Below, one piece after another: positions 53,871 to 63,562 of a DNA stretch of 64,000 nt (positions are counted from its first letter, which is position 1; each line of letters begins with the position of its first letter). The stretch is from Anaerococcus jeddahensis (GTDB lineage Bacteria > Bacillota > Clostridia > Tissierellales > Peptoniphilaceae). The stretch is from NCBI RefSeq assembly GCF_001182725.1, contig NZ_CWHU01000002.1:25734-89733 (forward strand), read 5' to 3'. The position numbers and the translations under genes are program-made. The notes under the pieces are model-generated. The model made no database searches. It saw nothing but the letters and a program-made list of their open reading frames with translations, and was not told the origin of the DNA.

Positions 53871-55609
53871 ATATTTTTAATCAATTCAAAAAGCTCGATT
53901 GCTGCTGATCTTGGTCCTTCAAATTCCATGTGGCTTAGGCCTAATTGGGTTTTGATTGTTCCGACTTTTATATTATTTTCAAATAAGTTGTCAAAATATT
54001 TATCCAAAAGCTTATCGCATTCTTCTTTCTTTTGAACTGGGCCAAATGGATTCGCAAAGTATGTTTGAACTAGTCCTGTTTCTGTTGTTGTTCCTTTGGC
54101 AAGTCTTGCCCCTCTTTTGAAAACTCTTAAAGCTTCTTCTTTTTTATCAAAAATTTCAATCGAATTACAACCGTCAAGCACTGCTGAATAATTGTCAGCA
54201 TATAGGAAAAAGTCTACCGGGTATCCCAAATTTATTTCAGCAAAAGTTGCAACTGGCATTATTAATCTTGAATTTATTTTATCTGGATTCATAAAAATTG
54301 ACCTGTCAATTTGTTTAAAGGCATAGCCTGCATCAAGGTCGTCAAGCCTTACAAAAGCACCAATTTCTGTTCCATAAGCGTAAACTTTTCCGTTTTCAAT
54401 TCTAAACGAACCCATATCATCAAAGACTATGGTCATCTCTTTTATATAATCTTTGGCAAGAGTTCTGAAAGCTTCTATCGATTCACTTTTTCCAGCTCCG
54501 CTGTCGCCAAGAATTACAATATTTACAGTTTTATTATTTTGTAAAACTACAGAAAGTCCCGCGCCGTGGATTGGCAAATATCCTTTTCTAATATTTATAA
54601 CATTATTTAAAGTAAGGACCATCTTCTTTAAATATCCAAAATAATCAACCATATCAGAGTAGGCAACATATCCTACATACAATTTATTTTCCTTATCATA
54701 ATAAAAAGAATTCTTTCTTTCACCATTATCTTTTGGTCCGTAAATATAAATAGCGTCTGGTTTTTTCTCTTCGATTTCTTTTACATCAGCAAGTTCAAAA
54801 AGGTTTGATGCAGAAACTCCGTGGGTCAGTAAATCCCTGTGAAAATAAATATAAATTAAATTATCTCCAACTTTTGCTGGATAGCAAAAAAAGTGAGGGG
54901 AATTTATATTAGAATCTAAAATTGGATTTTCATAAACTTCCTCAAAAATTCCATCTCTTTTGTTTGATTTTGTGTAGGTTATGTATGGAGTTTCAATCAT
55001 AACTTGGGTGATAAAAGGTATATCAATTAAACTTTGGTAAATTTCTGGATATTTTTTATTAAAATGCCTAATCATAATTGAGGCATCGGCAGCTGCTGGG
55101 ACTTGCCTATAAACTTTTGGCCATTCTCCCAAAACGCTCATTTCAATTCTTCTGTAAGCTTGAAGAATCATATTTTTTAATTTTTCATTTATTTCAACAA
55201 AATTTACAACTCCAACTCCTCTAGAATCTTCTTTTTGTTCAATTATTGAATATCTTTCAAGATTTCTCCAATAATCATAAAATTCCTCAACGATTTTTAA
55301 TAAACCCTCTTTTTCCTTATTCAAATTATGATATTTATTAATCTTAGAAGAAACCTCATCAATATTCATAACTGTAAGAAGTTTTAAAATATCGGTAAGC
55401 TCTCTTGCAAGAGAATCTACTGAAGAATTTATAAAAAATTGTTCTATGTAGGCATAAACCCTCGTTGAATCTTTTTTGTGATAATTTATAAATGATTTTG
55501 TCAAATCAAGAAAAGACTCACTATTTAAAAGCTCATTTACATCATTAAAAAATTGTTCTGACAAATTAAGGATAGCCTTGTTGCCAGTTATTGAAAATTC
55601 TTTACTCAT
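53867..55609 (-). CDS. PEP carboxykinase / HPr-kinase-like P-loop protein
   Basis: A 580-residue soluble protein. Residues ~1-320 are helical without recognised motif. The C-terminal half has the P-loop VILGDSGAGKSESIEAFR and FDDMGSFRIENGKVYAYGTE, the pattern of the PEPCK/HPr kinase fold (phosphate-binding loop followed by DDM metal site). It is sometimes annotated as phosphoenolpyruvate carboxykinase, but the sequence does not resemble classic ATP-PEPCK, so a protein kinase or other phosphotransferase is possible. Monocistronic on the minus strand behind a weak GTGAG ribosome site. Confidence 0.65.
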   Translation of the reverse strand: MSKEFSITGNKAILNLSEQFFNDVNELLNSESFLDLTKSFINYHKKDSTRVYAYIEQFFINSSVDSLARELTDILKLLTVMNIDEVSSKINKYHNLNKEKEGLLKIVEEFYDYWRNLERYSIIEQKEDSRGVGVVNFVEINEKLKNMILQAYRRIEMSVLGEWPKVYRQVPAAADASIMIRHFNKKYPEIYQSLIDIPFITQVMIETPYITYTKSNKRDGIFEEVYENPILDSNINSPHFFCYPAKVGDNLIYIYFHRDLLTHGVSASNLFELADVKEIEEKKPDAIYIYGPKDNGERKNSFYYDKENKLYVGYVAYSDMVDYFGYLKKMVLTLNNVINIRKGYLPIHGAGLSVVLQNNKTVNIVILGDSGAGKSESIEAFRTLAKDYIKEMTIVFDDMGSFRIENGKVYAYGTEIGAFVRLDDLDAGYAFKQIDRSIFMNPDKINSRLIMPVATFAEINLGYPVDFFLYADNYSAVLDGCNSIEIFDKKEEALRVFKRGARLAKGTTTETGLVQTYFANPFGPVQKKEECDKLLDKYFDNLFENNIKVGTIKTQLGLSHMEFEGPRSAAIELFELIKNM

Positions 55610-55756
55610 TTTATCTCACTTTCTTTATTCTTTTCCATTTTTGTTTATAATTTTACTAATTATATATCAGATTAAAGTAAAAAACAAGAAAAAAAATTCT
55701 TTGTAAGAAATTTTATAAAAATATACTTATGAAATTCTTACAAAGAAGCAATAAAT

Positions 55757-56398
55757 TCATCTAGAATTTTTTCTATATATAAGATATGAATAAATAAAAG
55801 TCAATAAAGAAGATATGACCAAGGATGCAAGAAAAGAATAAAAACCAAAATCTAGCGAAATTGTTAAAAATACTAATGATAAAATCCCACTAAGAAAAAA
55901 CAAAACGCCTGCAAATTTTTGAGTTTTTTTCCAAACAAAATCATCTTCCATAGCCCAAGAAGTTCTAAAACCCATAGTGTAGTTTCTTTTTATCTTTGGC
56001 ATAAATATTCCACTAACAGTAACTAAAATTGAAAATAATACCAACAAAATTCTCCCTACATCAATATTATCATTGAAAGTTTTCCAAACTGTTAAACTTA
56101 CAATCAAAAAATTTAAAACAGGAATAAAAAATAAAAAAATGTGCTTGTAAGATTGATCGTGCTTGTCAGATTTTGGATCAAGGCTAATTATTAAAAAAAG
56201 TGCTATATAAATTAAAATCATAAAAATAATAACAAATAAAAGCGCCTTGGTTTTATTGGCATAAAAATTAGCGTTTGAATCTAAATCATAAGAAATTGGA
56301 ATTCTTTCTGGTAATCTGTCATAAAAAATTATGGAAATTATAATTGATATGGCAAAAATAATTCCAGAAACAATAAGATTTTTTTTATTTTCTCTCAT
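55757..56398 (-). CDS. SdpI/DUF1648-family membrane protein
   Basis: A 213-residue protein with six hydrophobic segments. DUF1648 at the start has YDRLPERIPISYDLDSNANF, and an SdpI-like middle has GIFMPKIKRNYTMGFRTSWA followed by VWKKTQKFAGVLFF. SdpI is the immunity protein against the toxin SDP in Bacillus, but many homologues have no toxin partner, and none is seen here. RBS GGAGGTCC precedes the ATG. Confidence 0.85.
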   Translation of the reverse strand: MRENKKNLIVSGIIFAISIIISIIFYDRLPERIPISYDLDSNANFYANKTKALLFVIIFMILIYIALFLIISLDPKSDKHDQSYKHIFLFFIPVLNFLIVSLTVWKTFNDNIDVGRILLVLFSILVTVSGIFMPKIKRNYTMGFRTSWAMEDDFVWKKTQKFAGVLFFLSGILSLVFLTISLDFGFYSFLASLVISSLLTFIYSYLIYRKNSR

Positions 56399-56532
56399 TT
56401 GGACCTCCTTTTTAATTTTATAGCTTTATTATATTAAATTTTGGGCTAAAAGTATATCAAAATAAGTTTTATTTCATTTTTATTATTATAAATGCTATAA
56501 TAACTATGTATGTAAAAGAAGAAAGGAATATT

Positions 56533-57909
56533 ATGAGAGAATATGATGTTGTAGTAGTAGGAAGCGGTGCTAGCGGATCTTTTATGGCCTACGAATTTAC
56601 TAAATTAAATTCAGATAAAAAAGTTTGTGTAATAGATGAAGGAAGAAAAGTTAAGGCTAGAAAATGTCCAATTTCAGAAGGAAAAGTTGATTCTTGTATT
56701 GGGTGTAAACCTTGTAACATAATGTACGGATTTGGTGGAGCAGGAACCTTATCTGATGGAAAATATAATATTACCACAAATTTTGGTGGAGACTTACATA
56801 ATTATATTGGAGAGAAAAAAGCTTTAGAATTAATGGAATATGTAGATTCTGTTTTGATGGGTTTTGACAAGGGAGATGCAAAACTTTATTCAACAGAAAA
56901 TACTGGCCTAAAAAGAGAATGTTTAAGAAATGATCTTCACTTGTTAACAGCAAAAGTTCGTCATTTTGGTACAGAAAGAAATAGAGAAATTTTACAAAAA
57001 ATCTACGATTATGTAAAAGATACAATAGATTTTGAATTTATGACAAAAGTTATAAGTGTAGAATTTGAAGACGGATATTATTTTGTAAAAACTGACAAGA
57101 ATGAAATAATAAAATGTAAATATCTTGTTCTTGCTGCAGGAAGGTCTGGTTCAAAATGGATTTCAGAAACTTGCCAAGAATTTGATGTAGAAATGAAAAA
57201 AAATAGGGTAGATATTGGAGTTCGTGTAGAAGTTCCAGCAGAAGTTTTCAAACACATAACAGATAAAGTTTATGAGGCAAAAATTGTTTATCAAACAAAA
57301 CAATACAACGACCTTGTAAGAACATTTTGTATGAATCCATACGGAGAAGTTGTAACAGAAAATACAAATGGAATTATGACAGTAAACGGACACTCTTATG
57401 CAAATCCAGAATTACAAACAGAAAATACAAATTTTGCCCTTTTGGTTACAAATAAATTTACAGAACCATTCAAGGATTCAAATGAATACGGTGAATCAAT
57501 AGCAAGAGTTTCAAATATGCTTGGTGGTGGAGTTTTGATGCAAAGATTTGGAGATCTTGTAAAGGGAAGAAGATCATCAGAAAGAAGAATGAAAAAATCT
57601 TTCTTAAGGCCAACCCTAAATGCAACAGCAGGAGACTTATCACTTGTAATGCCAAAAAGACAACTAGACGATATAATCGAAATGATTTATGCTCTTGATA
57701 AAATTGCACCAGGAATGGCAAACGACGATACACTTTTATATGGAATCGAAGTTAAATTTTACAATTCAGTTGTAGAAGTAGATGATAAATTTGAAACAAG
57801 CAAAGAAAATTTATTTGTTCTTGGAGATGGATCAGGAGTAACACATTCCCTTTCTCAAGCATCTGCTTCTGGAGTTGAGATGGCAAGAATATTAAATGAA
57901 AGAAATTAA
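56533..57909 (+). CDS. FAD-dependent oxidoreductase with an N-terminal cysteine cluster
   Basis: A 458-residue protein of the FAD-dependent dehydrogenase (COG2509-like) type. The dinucleotide fold is VVVVGSGASGSFMA, and the FAD C-terminal motif is NLFVLGDGSGVTHSLSQASA. Four cysteines at ~43-64 (RKCPISEGKVDSCIGCKPCN) could bind a metal or Fe-S cluster. The start at 56533 follows GAAAGGAATA; the extension to 56506 lacks a ribosome site. No known substrate. Monocistronic upstream of the infC leader. Confidence 0.85.
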   Translation: MREYDVVVVGSGASGSFMAYEFTKLNSDKKVCVIDEGRKVKARKCPISEGKVDSCIGCKPCNIMYGFGGAGTLSDGKYNITTNFGGDLHNYIGEKKALELMEYVDSVLMGFDKGDAKLYSTENTGLKRECLRNDLHLLTAKVRHFGTERNREILQKIYDYVKDTIDFEFMTKVISVEFEDGYYFVKTDKNEIIKCKYLVLAAGRSGSKWISETCQEFDVEMKKNRVDIGVRVEVPAEVFKHITDKVYEAKIVYQTKQYNDLVRTFCMNPYGEVVTENTNGIMTVNGHSYANPELQTENTNFALLVTNKFTEPFKDSNEYGESIARVSNMLGGGVLMQRFGDLVKGRRSSERRMKKSFLRPTLNATAGDLSLVMPKRQLDDIIEMIYALDKIAPGMANDDTLLYGIEVKFYNSVVEVDDKFETSKENLFVLGDGSGVTHSLSQASASGVEMARILNERN

Positions 57910-57954
57910 TAAATTTTAAAATAAAAATTTGACAAAAATTAGAAATTCTTGTAT

Positions 57955-58084
57955 CATAACAAAAGAGAGTTAAGAAGTACCCAATACTCACCTGCCGACT
58001 CAAGTTTTCAGGTTACAATCTCTTGTTAGAAAATTTTCTAATTATATTTTGTATTTTAATGGGTACTTTGAGTGCCCATTTTTT
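57955..58084 (+). promoter_or_regulatory. L20-type leader with terminator, controlling infC-rpmI-rplT
   Basis: A ~130-nt leader. The upstream part has GTACCCAATACTCACCTG and the end is a terminator (ATGGGTACT-TTG-AGTGCCCAT, T-run, 58058-58085). GTACCCA near 57976 is complementary to TGGGTAC of the terminator, allowing an antiterminator. In Firmicutes, ribosomal protein L20 binds such a leader and represses its operon. The structure is inferred from complementarity. Confidence 0.75.
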
Positions 58085-58109
58085 TATGCGAATATTTTGG
58101 AGGTAAGTT

Positions 58110-58625
58110 ATAAAAGATTTAAAAATTAATGACGAAATTAGAGACAATAAGCTTAGACTTATAGACGAAGACGGATCACAAATTGGACTTGTATCAAAAG
58201 ACGAAGCATTGGATAGAGCTTTCGATAAACATTTGGATCTTGTATTAATGTCACCAAATGCTAAGCCACCAGTTGCAAGAATAATGGATTATGGAAAGTT
58301 CAAATACGAACAAGAAAAAAAAGCTAAAGAAAATAAGAAAAAACAAAAAACAACTCAAACAAAAGAGACAAGATTTAGCTTAAATATTGAAGATCATGAT
58401 CTATCAACTAAGGCTAATCAAACAAAGAAATTTTTAAACAATGGCGACAAAGTTAAAGTTTCTGTAAGATTTAAGGGTAGAGAATTGGGTCATAAAAACT
58501 TAGGCTATGATTTATTAGATAAATTTATGGAATTTGTAGGAGATTGTGCACAAGTTGATAAGAAACCAGCAATGGAAGGAAGATCACTTGTATTATTCAT
58601 CTCACCAAAGACAGAAGAAAATTAG
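58110..58625 (+). CDS. infC: Translation initiation factor IF-3, non-ATG start
   Basis: About 171 residues. Sequence at the N-terminus is xKDLKINDEIRDNKLRLIDE; the typical linker KYEQEKKAKENKKKQ and C-terminal domain VSVRFKGRELGHKNLG are present. A stop codon (TAA 58104) lies two codons upstream in frame. ATA at 58110 is 6 bp after GGAGG, so it is the probable start; the first ATG (58209) would delete the N-domain. Rare start codons in infC are part of IF3 autocontrol in other bacteria (AUU in E. coli). IF3 helps select the start codon and keeps subunits apart. Confidence 0.92.
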   Translation: MKDLKINDEIRDNKLRLIDEDGSQIGLVSKDEALDRAFDKHLDLVLMSPNAKPPVARIMDYGKFKYEQEKKAKENKKKQKTTQTKETRFSLNIEDHDLSTKANQTKKFLNNGDKVKVSVRFKGRELGHKNLGYDLLDKFMEFVGDCAQVDKKPAMEGRSLVLFISPKTEEN

Positions 58626-58634
58626 GAGGAAAAT

Positions 58635-58835
58635 ATGGCTAAAAATAAAATTAAAACAAAAAGAGCAGCTGCAAAAAGATTTAAAGTTACAGGCAGTGGA
58701 AAAATAAAAAGACATAAAGCTTACAAGGGACACCTTACAGCTAAGAAAACACCAGCAAGAAAAAGAAGATTAAGAAAATCAACTTTAGCTTCAAAAGGTG
58801 ATACTAAAAACATCAAAAGATTATTAAATATCTAA
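58635..58835 (+). CDS. rpmI: Ribosomal protein bL35
   Basis: A 66-residue, very basic protein ([36 protein letters not shown]) of the large subunit, between infC and rplT with RBS TTAGGAGG. Standard operon position. Confidence 0.97.
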   Translation: MAKNKIKTKRAAAKRFKVTGSGKIKRHKAYKGHLTAKKTPARKRRLRKSTLASKGDTKNIKRLLNI

Positions 58836-58847
58836 TAGGAGGAAATA

Positions 58848-59201
58848 ATGGCAAGAGTTAAAAGAGCGTTAAACGCAAAAAAAAGACATAAAAAAGTTCT
58901 TAAACAAGCTAAAGGTTACTACGGTTCTAAATCATTACTTTTCAAAACTGCAAACCAAGCAGTAATGAAATCTTTACAATATGCATTTATTGGAAGAAAA
59001 AGAAGAAAAAGAGATTTCAGAAAATTATGGATTGCAAGAATAAATGCAGCAGCAAGAGCAAATGGAACAAGCTATTCAAAATTAATGGGAAATCTTAAAA
59101 AAGCAAACATTGATATCAATAGAAAAATGCTTGCTGAAATTGCTGTATCAAATCCAGAAGAATTTACAAAATTAGTAGAGATTGCTAACCAAGCAGCTTA
59201 A
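58848..59201 (+). CDS. rplT: Ribosomal protein bL20
   Basis: A 117-residue 23S rRNA-binding protein ([40 protein letters not shown]). It assists early 50S assembly and probably represses the operon through the leader at 57955. RBS AGGAGG. Its stop overlaps the next gene's ATG by one base. Confidence 0.97.
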   Translation: MARVKRALNAKKRHKKVLKQAKGYYGSKSLLFKTANQAVMKSLQYAFIGRKRRKRDFRKLWIARINAAARANGTSYSKLMGNLKKANIDINRKMLAEIAVSNPEEFTKLVEIANQAA

Positions 59202-59926
59202 TGATAATAAATTCAGAATCTAACGAAAAATATAAGTATTTAAATAAATTAAAAAAGAAGAAATACAGGAAAAAGTTTAATTCTTTTATAGTTGAATCAA
59301 TAAAAATAGTAGAACAAATCCCAGATGATTTTGAATGTGAATTTGTTTTTGTAAATGAGGATATGAAAGATTATAAAACTAATTTCAAAAAGATAGTTTT
59401 TTCAAATAAATTATTTGATAAGCTATCTTTGCTTGAAAATCCTGAAGGCGTTTCAGCCTTACTTAAAATAAAAAAAGAAAAAGAAATTTCTTCTGATAAA
59501 ATTTTACTTTTAGATCATATGCAAGATCCAGGAAATCTTGGGACAATTATAAGAAGTGCCGAGGCTTTTTCCTTTAAGGATATAATTTTAGTAAACAATT
59601 GTGTAGATTTATACAATGAAAAAACTATAAGAGCCAGCATGGGATCTATTTTTAGGTTGAATTTTTTAGAATTAAATATAGATGATTTGAAAAATTTTAA
59701 AGATTATAAATTAATTTTGGCTGATATGAATGGAAAATCGGTAGATTATTATAAATCTTGTGATAAAATAATATTAGCTATAGGAAACGAGGCTAATGGA
59801 ATCAGCAAATCTTTAAGAGATCTATCAAATGATTTTGTGTCCATAAAAATGGATGGAAAAATTGAATCATTAAATGCAGCAATAGCTGCATCAATATTGA
59901 TGAATAATTTTAGCCAAAGCGGATAA
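59201..59926 (+). CDS. SPOUT RNA 2'-O-methyltransferase (TrmH/RlmB type)
   Basis: A 241-residue enzyme. The N-terminal substrate-binding domain is followed by a knotted SPOUT domain with motif 1 MQDPGNLGTIIRSAEAF, motif 2 ILAIGNEANGIS and motif 3 SLNAAIAASILM. It methylates a ribose in rRNA using S-adenosylmethionine. Its place between rplT and pheS mirrors the ysgA gene of Bacillus. Translation is coupled to rplT (TAATG). The exact target nucleotide is not known. Confidence 0.9.
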   Translation: MIINSESNEKYKYLNKLKKKKYRKKFNSFIVESIKIVEQIPDDFECEFVFVNEDMKDYKTNFKKIVFSNKLFDKLSLLENPEGVSALLKIKKEKEISSDKILLLDHMQDPGNLGTIIRSAEAFSFKDIILVNNCVDLYNEKTIRASMGSIFRLNFLELNIDDLKNFKDYKLILADMNGKSVDYYKSCDKIILAIGNEANGISKSLRDLSNDFVSIKMDGKIESLNAAIAASILMNNFSQSG

Positions 59927-59939
59927 AAGCTATGCTATT

Positions 59940-60121
59940 CAAGTAAAGCAAGTGGTAGATGATGAGAGGCCATCTTGTAACGGTATAGTAATTCACCGCC
60001 TAGCTTTGATACGAATAAAGTAGTTGATACGGTAATGCGTTATAATTTTCGAGTGGATTAAAAAAAATCAAATTAGGTGGTACCGCAGATAAGTCTGTCC
60101 TTTTATAGGGCAGTTTTTTTG
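59940..60121 (+). promoter_or_regulatory. T-box riboswitch for pheST (specifier UUC)
   Basis: The T-box AGGTGGTACCGC is at 60075-60086, followed by the terminator CTGTCC/GGGCAG (60095-60113) and T-run. Stem I is 5' of it, with the specifier-loop candidate TTC at 59992-59994 in TAATTCACCGCC, matching phenylalanine. Uncharged tRNA(Phe) would favour the antiterminator and turn on pheST. Confidence 0.9.
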
Positions 60122-60144
60122 TACCAAAAATTAAAGGAGAAAAA

Positions 60145-61167
60145 ATGAAAGAAAAATTAGAGGCCTTAGTTAAAGAAGCAACTGAGGCAATTGAAAAAAG
60201 TGAAGACTTAAAAGCTCTTGACGATTTAAGAGTCAAATATCTTGGTAAAAAAGGTGAAATAACTTCATTAAAGAAAAATATTTCAAAATTGCCAAACGAA
60301 GAAAAGCCAATGGCAGGAAAATTAATAAACGAAACTTCAAAAGAAGTTGAAAATAAACTTGAAGTTAGAAAAGAAGAAATCAAAAAAATTCTTCTAGATA
60401 AAAAAATAAAAGAAGAAAAAATTGATGTAACGGCAAATTTTGACCTTTATTCTAGCGGACATTTTTCAGTTATAAATCAAACCATGGCAGAGCTTGAAGA
60501 AATTTTTCAAAATATGGGTTTTGACGTTGTAGAAGGACCAGAAATTGATACAGTAAAAAATGTTTTTGATGATTTAAATTCGCCAAAAAATCACCCATCA
60601 AGGTCTCTTTCTGATACTTTTTATATAAATGAAAATACTCTTCTTCGTCCACACACATCAAGCATGCAAATTCGTGTGATGAATGAAGGAAAACTTCCAA
60701 TAAAAATGGTTTCAGCTGGAAGAGTTTTTAGAAATGATGAAGTTGATGCAACTCACTCACCAATGTTTCACCAATTGGAATGTTTGGTTGTAGATGAAAA
60801 TGTATCACTTGCAAATTTAAAAGCAACTCTTGAAACTTTTATAAAAGAAATGTTTGGTGACCAAATGAAAATGCGTTATCGTCCTCACCATTTCCCATTT
60901 ACAGAGCCATCTCTTGAAGTTGACGTAACTTGTCCAATTTGTGGAGGCAAGGGCTGTCCTGCTTGTTCAAATACTGGTTGGTCAATGGAGCTTTTGGGTG
61001 GAGGAATGGTTCATCCAAATGTACTTGAAAATTGTGGAATAGATAGTGAAAAATATACTGGTTTTGCCTTTGGTCTTGGAGTTGATAGAATTGCCATGGT
61101 TAAGTACGGACTAGATGATATTAGATTACTATTTGATAATGATAAAAGATTTATTGAGCAATTCTAG
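60145..61167 (+). CDS. pheS: Phenylalanine-tRNA ligase alpha subunit
   Basis: A 340-residue subunit. The N-terminal coiled coil (~1-90) contacts tRNA. The catalytic class II motifs include HPSRSLSDTFYI, LLRPHTSSMQIR, VFRNDEVDATHSPMFHQLE and GLGVDRIAMVKYGLDDIR. Cysteines in CPICGGKGCPACSNTG form the usual insertion. RBS AAAGGAG. Preceded by a T-box and followed by pheT after 8 bp. Confidence 0.98.
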   Translation: MKEKLEALVKEATEAIEKSEDLKALDDLRVKYLGKKGEITSLKKNISKLPNEEKPMAGKLINETSKEVENKLEVRKEEIKKILLDKKIKEEKIDVTANFDLYSSGHFSVINQTMAELEEIFQNMGFDVVEGPEIDTVKNVFDDLNSPKNHPSRSLSDTFYINENTLLRPHTSSMQIRVMNEGKLPIKMVSAGRVFRNDEVDATHSPMFHQLECLVVDENVSLANLKATLETFIKEMFGDQMKMRYRPHHFPFTEPSLEVDVTCPICGGKGCPACSNTGWSMELLGGGMVHPNVLENCGIDSEKYTGFAFGLGVDRIAMVKYGLDDIRLLFDNDKRFIEQF

Positions 61168-61175
61168 GAGGGATT

Positions 61176-63554
61176 ATGTTAGTACCTTTAATTTGGCAAA
61201 ATGATTATATAAAATTAGATGAAGATTTAAAAACAATTACTGATAGATTATCAGAAACAGGCTCCCACGTTGAAAGTGTAAATTTTGTTTCTGATAAACT
61301 TGATGGACTTGTTGTAGGAAAAGTTTTAAAACAAGAAAAACATCCAAATGCAGACAAATTATTTGTCCTTACAATTGATGTTGGAGAAGAAATTACTATA
61401 GTAACTTCTGCAAAAAATACTAAAGAAGGTGACTATCTTATAGTAATTAGATCAGGATCAGAAATTAATGGACAAAAAATTGATGACCATGATTTTTTTG
61501 GAATTGTAAGCCAAGGCATGCTTACATCTTATAAAGAAATTGGCTATGATGATTCAGTTATTGAAAAAAAATCAAAGGATGGAGTTATAGTTTTATCTGG
61601 TGAGTTTAAACCAGGAACACCAGCAGTTGAAGTTTTATTTTCAAATACTCCAGTAATTGAATATGAAATTACTCCAAATAGACCAGATTGTCTTTCAATT
61701 ATTGGAATGGCCAGAGAATCTGCTGCATCTTTTGATAAAAAAATTACCTATCCATCATTAGAATATCCAACAGTTTCTGATAAAAAAGATAATTATTTTA
61801 ATGGAATTGAAATTAAATCTAAAAATTGTAAAAGATTTACAGGAAGAATCGTTAAAAATGTAAAAATTGGCGAATCTCCTCAATGGCTAAAAAATTGTTT
61901 GATGCTTGCTGGAATGAGACCTGTAAATAATGTTGTAGATATTACAAATTTTGTAATGCTTGAAACAGGACAACCTCTTCACGCCTATGATCTTGAAACT
62001 TTACATGATAGAAAAATTATTGTAAGAGATGCAAAAGATGGAGAGATAATAAAAACTCTTGATGGAGAAGAAAGAAAATTAAATGAAGAAGTTTTGGTAA
62101 TTTCTGATGGAAAAGAGGCAATTGGTCTTGCAGGAATTATGGGATCAATGGATAGTGAAATTACAGAAAATACAAAAACTATTCTTCTTGAAGCTGCAAA
62201 TTTTGATTCTGATAATATTAGAAAATCTTCCAAAATTTTAAATTTAAGATCTGAGGCTTCATCAAGATTTGAAAAAGAAATTTCTGTAGAAAATGCAGAA
62301 TTTGCATCAAAAAGAGTTATGAAACTTATAACAGATCTTAAAATTGGAGAAGTTTTAGAAGATCATTTTGATGAAGGAATAAAAGAAAGTCCAGAAAATA
62401 AGGTAAAACTTAGAATTTCTAGATTAAATTCTTTAATTGGAAGAAAATTTTCAAAAGATGAGGCTATTTCTTATTTAAAAGCTTTGGAATTCGATGTTAA
62501 AGATATTGATGAAGATACAATTGAAGCAAATATTCCAAATTTCAGAATGGATATTTCGATTGAAGCTGATTTAATTGAAGAAGTTGCAAGGCTTTATGGA
62601 ATGGGAAAAGTTGAGTCTAAACCACTTTATTCATCTTTACAAAGGGGAGAAAAAACTTCAATGAGACTTTTAAAAGATGAATTGAAAAATAATTTGTTTG
62701 GACAAAAATTCTCAGAAATTACAACCTATTCTTTTATTTCTCCAAGAGATTATGACAAATTGTTGGTTGACGAAAATTCAAAATTAAGAGATTATATAAA
62801 AATTATAAATCCTTTGGGAGAAGATTATTCTGTAATGAGAACGACTCTTCTTTCAAATATGCTTGATACTTTTTATAAAAATATTTCCAAAAAACAAGAT
62901 GATTTGAGATTTTACGAAATTGGAACAGCTTTTATTAAAGATGGGGCTGACCTTCCAGAAGAAAAACAATATTTGACCATGGGTCTTTATGGGGATTATT
63001 CTTTCTATGATTTGAAAGATTTCTTTATTAAAGCTATGAAGAAAACTGGTTTTTATGGATTTAGATTTGAAACTGAAGAAAATATCAAAACTTTCCACCC
63101 AGGTAGATGTGCAAATATTTATCTTGATGGTGAAAAAATTGGTATTATGGGACAAATTTCCTATGAAGTTATGGAAGAATTTAAAATCAAAAATCCAGCC
63201 TTGGCTCTTGAAATTGATCTTTCTATGATAAAAGATAAAAAAATTGACCAAGTAAAATACAAGGCTCTTTCAAAATTCCCATCAATCCTTCGTGATTATT
63301 CATTTACTTGCGATAGAAATGTAGAAAGTCAAATGATTGAAGATATAATTATTGATAGGGCAAAAGGACTTGTTCGTAATATCGAAATATTTGATATTTA
63401 TACTGGAAGTCAAATTGATGAGGGACAAAAATCAATTTCTTACAAAGTTTCCTACGGTAAAAATGATGCTACATTAAAAGATGAAGAAGTAGAAAAAATT
63501 GAAAAAGAATTTTTAGAAGATTTAAGTAAGGAAAATATAAACTTGCGTAGTTAG
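61176..63554 (+). CDS. pheT: Phenylalanine-tRNA ligase beta subunit
   Basis: A 792-residue subunit: an EMAP-like tRNA-binding domain (VGKVLKQEKHPNADKLFVLT, ~40-150), a B3/B4 editing domain (~210-390) and a C-terminal ferredoxin-like anticodon-binding domain (SKFPSILRDYSFTCDRNV, ~700-792). It edits mis-charged Tyr-tRNA(Phe) and forms the alpha2beta2 enzyme with PheS. Full length; RBS AGGAGGG. Directly upstream of zapA. Confidence 0.98.
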   Translation: MLVPLIWQNDYIKLDEDLKTITDRLSETGSHVESVNFVSDKLDGLVVGKVLKQEKHPNADKLFVLTIDVGEEITIVTSAKNTKEGDYLIVIRSGSEINGQKIDDHDFFGIVSQGMLTSYKEIGYDDSVIEKKSKDGVIVLSGEFKPGTPAVEVLFSNTPVIEYEITPNRPDCLSIIGMARESAASFDKKITYPSLEYPTVSDKKDNYFNGIEIKSKNCKRFTGRIVKNVKIGESPQWLKNCLMLAGMRPVNNVVDITNFVMLETGQPLHAYDLETLHDRKIIVRDAKDGEIIKTLDGEERKLNEEVLVISDGKEAIGLAGIMGSMDSEITENTKTILLEAANFDSDNIRKSSKILNLRSEASSRFEKEISVENAEFASKRVMKLITDLKIGEVLEDHFDEGIKESPENKVKLRISRLNSLIGRKFSKDEAISYLKALEFDVKDIDEDTIEANIPNFRMDISIEADLIEEVARLYGMGKVESKPLYSSLQRGEKTSMRLLKDELKNNLFGQKFSEITTYSFISPRDYDKLLVDENSKLRDYIKIINPLGEDYSVMRTTLLSNMLDTFYKNISKKQDDLRFYEIGTAFIKDGADLPEEKQYLTMGLYGDYSFYDLKDFFIKAMKKTGFYGFRFETEENIKTFHPGRCANIYLDGEKIGIMGQISYEVMEEFKIKNPALALEIDLSMIKDKKIDQVKYKALSKFPSILRDYSFTCDRNVESQMIEDIIIDRAKGLVRNIEIFDIYTGSQIDEGQKSISYKVSYGKNDATLKDEEVEKIEKEFLEDLSKENINLRS

Positions 63555-63562
63555 GAGTTAAA

